Source: Mycobacterium sp. 1274761.0 (GTDB taxonomy: Bacteria; Actinomycetota; Actinomycetes; Mycobacteriales; Mycobacteriaceae). From it: 64,000 bases of DNA. Where the stretch lies: the NCBI RefSeq assembly GCF_001668615.1, contig NZ_LZMC01000062.1, positions 124,001 through 188,000 of the forward strand, read 5' to 3'. Positions 59,659-64,000 of this stretch are shown in pieces. Position numbers and translations under genes: made by a program. The notes beneath the pieces are model-generated. The model saw only the letters and a list, made by a program, of their open reading frames with translations. It ran no database searches and was not told where the DNA came from. How positions within the stretch are numbered: the stretch's first letter is position 1; every line of letters starts with the position of its first letter.

Positions 59659-60396
59659 ATGACGACGATGTGGGGCGCGCCGCTGCACAAGCGGTGGCGG
59701 GGATCGCGGCTGCGCGACCCGCGCCAGGCCAAATTCCTCACGATGGCGTCCCTGAAGTGGGTGATCGCCAACCGTGCGTACACCCCCTGGTACCTGGTGC
59801 GCTACTGGCGGCTGCTCAAGTTCAAGCTGGCCAACCCGCACATCATCACCCGGGGCATGGTGTTCCTGGGCAAAGGTGTGGAGATCCAGGCCACCCCGGA
59901 GCTTTCCACGATGGAGATTGGCCGCTGGGTCCATATCGGCGACAAGAACACGATCCGCTGCCACGAGGGATCGCTGCGTTTCGGCGACAAGGTTGTGCTG
60001 GGTCGCGACAACGTCATCAACACCTACCTCGACATCGAGCTCGGTGACTCCGTGCTGATGGCGGATTGGGTGTACGTCTGCGACTTCGATCACAAGATGG
60101 ACGACATCAACATGCCGATCAAGGACCAGGGCATCCTCAAGGGCCCGGTGCGGATCGGGCCCGATACCTGGATCGCCACCAAGGTGACCATCCTGCGCAA
60201 CACCACGATCGGCAAGGGATGCGTGCTGGGGGCGCACGCTGTCGTCAAGGGCGATATCCCTGACTTTTCGATCGCGGTGGGCGCGCCGGCCAAGGTTGTG
60301 AAGAACCGCAAGCTGGCGTGGGACACCTCGGCCGCCGAGCGCGCCAAGCTGGCCGAGGCGCTGGCCGACATCGAACGGAAGAAGGCCGCCCGCTAG
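59659..60396 (+). CDS. Hexapeptide-repeat acyltransferase (Rv3034c-like)
   Basis: A 245-residue left-handed beta-helix acyltransferase with repeated hexapeptides (GRWVHIGDKNTIRC, GDKVVLGRDNVINTYLDIELGDS, GPDTWIATKVTILRNTTIGKG). The final GAHAVVKGDIPDFSIAVGAPA is the typical end of the sugar O-acetyltransferase family. Its homologue Rv3034c has been listed as a candidate acetyltransferase for methylglucose lipopolysaccharide. ATG 59659 is chosen; upstream codons are not protein-like. It is divergent from the propeller lipoprotein. Confidence 0.9.
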   Translation: MTTMWGAPLHKRWRGSRLRDPRQAKFLTMASLKWVIANRAYTPWYLVRYWRLLKFKLANPHIITRGMVFLGKGVEIQATPELSTMEIGRWVHIGDKNTIRCHEGSLRFGDKVVLGRDNVINTYLDIELGDSVLMADWVYVCDFDHKMDDINMPIKDQGILKGPVRIGPDTWIATKVTILRNTTIGKGCVLGAHAVVKGDIPDFSIAVGAPAKVVKNRKLAWDTSAAERAKLAEALADIERKKAAR

Positions 60397-60495
60397 CCGC
60401 CATCTCCCCGCGAGCGGGCGTGTTTGTATGCCGACGCCCCGTGCTTCCTGAGCAAAAGCAGCACGCTCGCGCGGTGCGAGAGTCACAGTAATGAC

Positions 60496-63400
60496 GTGAC
60501 GGCGGGTTTGTCCTGTGAAAACTGCGGTGCCGCGCCGAGAGCGGAGGCGCGATTCTGCGATGCCTGCGGGGCATCGCTTGCCTCCGTCCCCGGCCGCGCA
60601 GAGTACAAGCAGGTCACCGTCCTGTTCGCCGACGTCGTGCATTCGATGGACATCGCCGCGGCGGTCGGCGCCGAGCGATTACGCGAGATCATGGCCGAGC
60701 TGTTCGCGCTGTCGTCAGCCGTCGTCAAACGCTACGGAGGCACGGTGGACAAGTTCACCGGCGACGGAATCATGGCCGTCTTCGGTGCGCCGATTGCGTT
60801 GGAAGACCATGCTTTACGTGCGTGCCTGACGGCTCTGGACATTCAGGCCGAAGCGCAGCGCCTCGCTTTAGAACTGCGGTACCGCGACGGCATTGAGTTG
60901 CAGCTGCGTGTCGGTCTGAATTCCGGTGAGGTAATTGCCGGCGAAATCGGTTCGGGCCCTTTGAGTTACACCGCTGTTGGCGAGCAGGTCGGAATGGCGC
61001 AGCGGATGGAGGCCGCGGCTCCTGCCGGTGGGGTGATGCTCAGCGAGTCGACGGCGCGTCTGGTCGAGGATTTCGCCGTCCTGGGCGAGCCGGACAAGGT
61101 GCAGATCAAGGGCAGCGAGGCGCCGGTGGTCGCTCGCCGCTTGATCGCCACAGCTGCCGAGGACGCCCGCCCGGAACGGCAGCTGGCGACATTGGTCGGC
61201 CGGGACTGGGAGATGAGCACGATCACCGGCATTGTCGACCAGTCGGTCGAAGGCAAGGGACGCGTCGTCGGGCTCGTGGGCCCGCCGGGAATCGGCAAGA
61301 GCAGGATGGTCAAGGAGGTCACCCGGATCGCGACCGAGCGGGGCGCGGACGTGTATACGACGTATTGCGAATCACATACCACTGATATCCCGTTCCACGT
61401 CGTGGCCAGGCTGTTGCGAAATGTCTTCGGCATACGTGATCTTCCCGACGACGTGGCGCGCGCGATAGTCCGGGGCCGCATGCAGGACAACGACCCTGAA
61501 GATCTTGTGCTGCTGGACGACCTGCTTGGTATCCGAGCGCCCGATGTCCCCCTGCCGGATGTCGACGCCGATGCGCGCCGACGCAGACTCGCCAGAATGC
61601 TGAATACCGCTGCGGCTGCGCGTACCAGGCCCGCGGTGTTCGTGATCGAGGACGCCCACTGGATTGATGTGGTCAGCGAGGCCATGCTTGCCGAGTTCGG
61701 CGCGGTGGTCCCGCATACTCCCGCGCTTGTCCTCGTGACTTACCGCCCGGAGTACCGCGGCTCACTTGATCGGCTGCCCAGCTCTCATCGCATTGCGCTC
61801 GGCCCGCTCGACGACTCGGGGTCACAGGCATTGGCCGGTGAACTGCTCGGCGTGGATTCATCGTTGGCCGTGCTCGCGATCCAGGTGGCCGAGAGGGCCG
61901 GCGGTAATCCGTTTTTCGTTGAGGAGATCATCCGCGATCTGGCCGAACGTGGAGTCATCCAAGGCAGGCAGGGCGAGTACGTGTCGCAGCGTGATACGAC
62001 GGATGCACACGTTCCTGCTTCTCTGGTTGCGACGATCTCGGCCCGCATCGACAGGCTCGACCCGGTCGCGAAGCGAACCCTGAATGCCGCGGCGGTCATC
62101 GGCTTACGGTTCGACGTCGAACTGCTTGCGCTCTTGACCGACGACATGGAGCTGTCGGAGTTGATCGCGGCGGAGCTGGTCGATCAAACATCGTTCGCGC
62201 CCCGGGTCGAATATGCGTTCCGGCATCCGCTCATCCGCACGGTTGCCTATGAATCGCAGCTGAAATCGGACCGGTCGCTTCTGCATCGAAACCTGGCCGC
62301 GGCGCTCAAACGCACCACGTCGAGCGGTGCCGATGCCGCGTTGATCGCCGAGCACCTCGAGGCCGCAAGCGAACTTCGGGAAGCCTACGACTGGCACATG
62401 CAGGCCGGCGAATGGGCGCGCTTCCGCGATTCCAACGCGGCTCACCGTAGTTGGCTGAGGGCACGCGATGTGGCCGACCAGCTTCCGGTGGACGCCCCGC
62501 ACAGAACTGCGATGCGCATCGCTCCCCGAACCCTCATTTGCGGAACTTCATGGCGCGTGGCCACCGTCGGTACCGATGACGCCGGCTACGAGGAGTTGCG
62601 CGCGCTGTGTATGTCGATCGGTGACGACGTCTCGTTGGCCATCGGCATGGGCGGGGTGATGACCACACTGCTGTTCCAACAACGGATCAACGAGGCGGCG
62701 CGTGTCGCGTCGGATTGCAGCAGGCTGCTCGAGAAGATGACGGTCGATCCGGCGTTCACGTTCGAGGCGGCCGCGGCCATGAGCAATGTCTTTTATCAGG
62801 CCGGCTCGATCGTGGAGGGTATCCGCACGGCTCAGGCGGCGATCGACGCCGGCGGCGGTGATCCTGCGAGGCATCACAGTATTGTCGGCTCGCCCTTGGC
62901 CCTCGCATTCGCCGCGCGCGGAGTAAACCGTTTCTGCCTCGGACAGAGCGGCTTTCGTGACGATCTCGACCGTGCGATGGCCATGGTCGACTCGACAGAG
63001 GACGCGTCTTCGTATGCCGCCGCGCTGACCTTCAAGTACGCGTGGATCATCGAGAACGGCGCGATGGTGGTCGACGCGGCCGCTGATCGGGAAAGCGCGG
63101 AGGCACTGCAACGAGCGGAACGATCCGGTGACGACACCGCGCTGGGCTTGGTCTTGGGCACTCGGGGAATCATTCTGGCCAATCAGGCGCCCCAACGTTC
63201 CGCCGGCCTGGAACTGCTCGACCAATATCGCGAAGCCGTGCGGCAGCGGCTTCCAGGAACGAAGTTCGTTCGCTTGGCCGACATCGAAATCGCCAGGCAG
63301 AAGGCACGACTCGGCGATCTGGATGGAGCGATTGAGCTCAGCCGAGGAACCCTACAGTTTCTCTTTGACAGCGGCGATATGAGCACCCGCGGTCCGACGC

Positions 63401-63663
63401 TTGCGGTGTTGGTGGAGTCGTTGCTTCAGAGGGGATCTGACGCCGACTTATCCGAAGCCGAAGCCGCAATCGAGAGACTGGCCGCCGTGCCCACCGACCC
63501 CGGATTCGTCTTGCACGAACTGCCGATACGGCGGCTGCGGGCGTTGCTGGCCCGGGCGCGCGGCGACGAAGCGGGGTATCGCCGCTATGCAGACAGCTAC
63601 CGGCGGATGGCCGATAACCTTAACTTCGAAGGGCATATGGCGCTCGCGGAGGCCATGACGTGA
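60496..63663 (+). CDS. Zinc-ribbon/class III cyclase/AAA-ATPase regulator
   Basis: A 1055-residue multidomain protein. Order: a zinc ribbon with two CxxC pairs (CENC, CDAC), a class III cyclase domain (about 35-210), an AAA/STAND ATPase (Walker A GPPGIGKS, Walker B VFVIEDAHW) and a long helical, TPR-like C-terminus. The cyclase keeps metal Asp and Lys residues (LFADVVHSM, DKFTGDGIMAVFG), but the region normally GDAVNxAxR reads GEQVGMAQR, so the transition-state Asn is Gly. It may thus be a weak cyclase or a nucleotide sensor. GTG 60496 gives the paralogue's N-terminus; the stop overlaps the next start. Confidence 0.9.
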   Translation: MTAGLSCENCGAAPRAEARFCDACGASLASVPGRAEYKQVTVLFADVVHSMDIAAAVGAERLREIMAELFALSSAVVKRYGGTVDKFTGDGIMAVFGAPIALEDHALRACLTALDIQAEAQRLALELRYRDGIELQLRVGLNSGEVIAGEIGSGPLSYTAVGEQVGMAQRMEAAAPAGGVMLSESTARLVEDFAVLGEPDKVQIKGSEAPVVARRLIATAAEDARPERQLATLVGRDWEMSTITGIVDQSVEGKGRVVGLVGPPGIGKSRMVKEVTRIATERGADVYTTYCESHTTDIPFHVVARLLRNVFGIRDLPDDVARAIVRGRMQDNDPEDLVLLDDLLGIRAPDVPLPDVDADARRRRLARMLNTAAAARTRPAVFVIEDAHWIDVVSEAMLAEFGAVVPHTPALVLVTYRPEYRGSLDRLPSSHRIALGPLDDSGSQALAGELLGVDSSLAVLAIQVAERAGGNPFFVEEIIRDLAERGVIQGRQGEYVSQRDTTDAHVPASLVATISARIDRLDPVAKRTLNAAAVIGLRFDVELLALLTDDMELSELIAAELVDQTSFAPRVEYAFRHPLIRTVAYESQLKSDRSLLHRNLAAALKRTTSSGADAALIAEHLEAASELREAYDWHMQAGEWARFRDSNAAHRSWLRARDVADQLPVDAPHRTAMRIAPRTLICGTSWRVATVGTDDAGYEELRALCMSIGDDVSLAIGMGGVMTTLLFQQRINEAARVASDCSRLLEKMTVDPAFTFEAAAAMSNVFYQAGSIVEGIRTAQAAIDAGGGDPARHHSIVGSPLALAFAARGVNRFCLGQSGFRDDLDRAMAMVDSTEDASSYAAALTFKYAWIIENGAMVVDAAADRESAEALQRAERSGDDTALGLVLGTRGIILANQAPQRSAGLELLDQYREAVRQRLPGTKFVRLADIEIARQKARLGDLDGAIELSRGTLQFLFDSGDMSTRGPTLAVLVESLLQRGSDADLSEAEAAIERLAAVPTDPGFVLHELPIRRLRALLARARGDEAGYRRYADSYRRMADNLNFEGHMALAEAMT

Positions 63664-64000
63664 CGGCGGATCCGGCCTGTCGCAGCTGCGGTGCCGCGCC
63701 GCGAGCGGAGGCACGGTTCTGCGATGCGTGCGGGGCACCGCTTGCTCCGGTCCTGGTTCAGGCCGAGTACAAACAGGTGACGGTGCTGTTCGCCGATGTC
63801 GTGCATTCGATGGACATCGCCGCCGCGGTGGGGCCCGAACGGTTGCGGGAGATCATGGCCGATCTGTTCGATCGATCGGGTGCGGTGGTGACCCGTTACG
63901 GCGGAACAGTCGACAAATTCACCGGCGACGGGATCATGGCTGTCTTCGGGGCGCCGAGGACCCTCGAGGATCACGCCTTTCGTGCCTGCATCACGGCACT
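63660..64000 (+). CDS. Second zinc-ribbon/cyclase protein, N-terminal part (cut by window end)
   Basis: The frame starts at GTG 63660, overlapping the previous stop as GTGA, and stays open to the window end (113 codons). It repeats the layout of the gene before it: CRSC and CDAC zinc-ribbon pairs, then LFADVVHSMDIAAAVG and DKFTGDGIMAVFGAP of a class III cyclase domain. Protein identity to the first copy is very high in this part, so the two are tandem paralogues. The rest, presumably with an AAA ATPase, lies outside. Confidence 0.85.
   Translation, partial: MTADPACRSCGAAPRAEARFCDACGAPLAPVLVQAEYKQVTVLFADVVHSMDIAAAVGPERLREIMADLFDRSGAVVTRYGGTVDKFTGDGIMAVFGAPRTLEDHAFRACITA

Overview
The window is a high-GC actinobacterial chromosome segment, almost certainly from a Mycobacterium or Mycolicibacterium species. 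The gene order is recognisably that of the M. tuberculosis Rv3063 to Rv3034c neighbourhood, read in the opposite direction: cstA, ligB, cyp136 with its TetR and SDR neighbours, dinB2, an FMN reductase, nrdHIE, a TetR regulator, a flavin monooxygenase, nrdF, adhC, fecB, ctaD, serB2, ABC ATPase, NUDIX, echA17, two methyltransferase-like genes, a TB22.2-like exported protein and an acyltransferase. These assignments come from recognising protein families and synteny; no database search was possible.

Layout. 1-8 kb: the end of an F420-type LLM oxidoreductase coupled to a P450, a collagen-like secreted Gly/Pro-rich protein, cstA with its small YbdD partner, DNA ligase B and a membrane-anchored molybdopterin oxidoreductase. 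8-16 kb: an HSD10-like SDR, a phosphotransferase, a TSUP permease, a PAS-ANTAR regulator, a free-standing LeuA-type regulatory domain, and the cyp136/TetR/SDR locus with a palindromic operator candidate. 16-20 kb: a TetR-dinB2-AAA ATPase operon divergent from an FMN reductase across a strong TetR-type palindrome. 19-22.5 kb: alkB, rubredoxin and a Tat-exported cholesterol-oxidase-like GMC flavoprotein, suggesting hydrocarbon or lipid oxidation. 22.5-33.5 kb: the class Ib ribonucleotide reductase genes, nrdHIE and nrdF, split by about 6.7 kb of other genes, each set preceded by NrdR-box-like sequence. 33.5-40.5 kb: an accessory stretch with an integrase remnant, a secreted protein, a membrane adenylate cyclase, a tandem double-HTH TetR protein and a two-component system. 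40.5-52 kb: an APC permease, an MmpL3-like transporter, adhC, fecB, ctaD, serB2 and a MocR regulator. 52-60.4 kb: a tightly overlapping plus-strand gene string (YczE, ABC ATPase, NUDIX, enoyl-CoA hydratase, two methyltransferase-like proteins, exported protein), then a PQQ-propeller lipoprotein and a hexapeptide acyltransferase. 60.4-64 kb: two tandem paralogous zinc-ribbon/cyclase/AAA proteins, the second cut by the window edge.

Most of the window is core mycobacterial metabolism. The points most worth a second look are: an MmpL3-like gene whose conserved start position reads GTT; a DinB2 polymerase with glutamine at the steric-gate position; a GMC oxidase missing the cholesterol-oxidase catalytic Glu beside alkB and rubA; the duplicated zinc-ribbon cyclase/ATPase genes; the TetR with two HTH domains; and several well-formed palindromes and RNA hairpins. 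I did not find CRISPR arrays, tRNA or rRNA genes, intact insertion sequences, or a clearly new multi-gene system.
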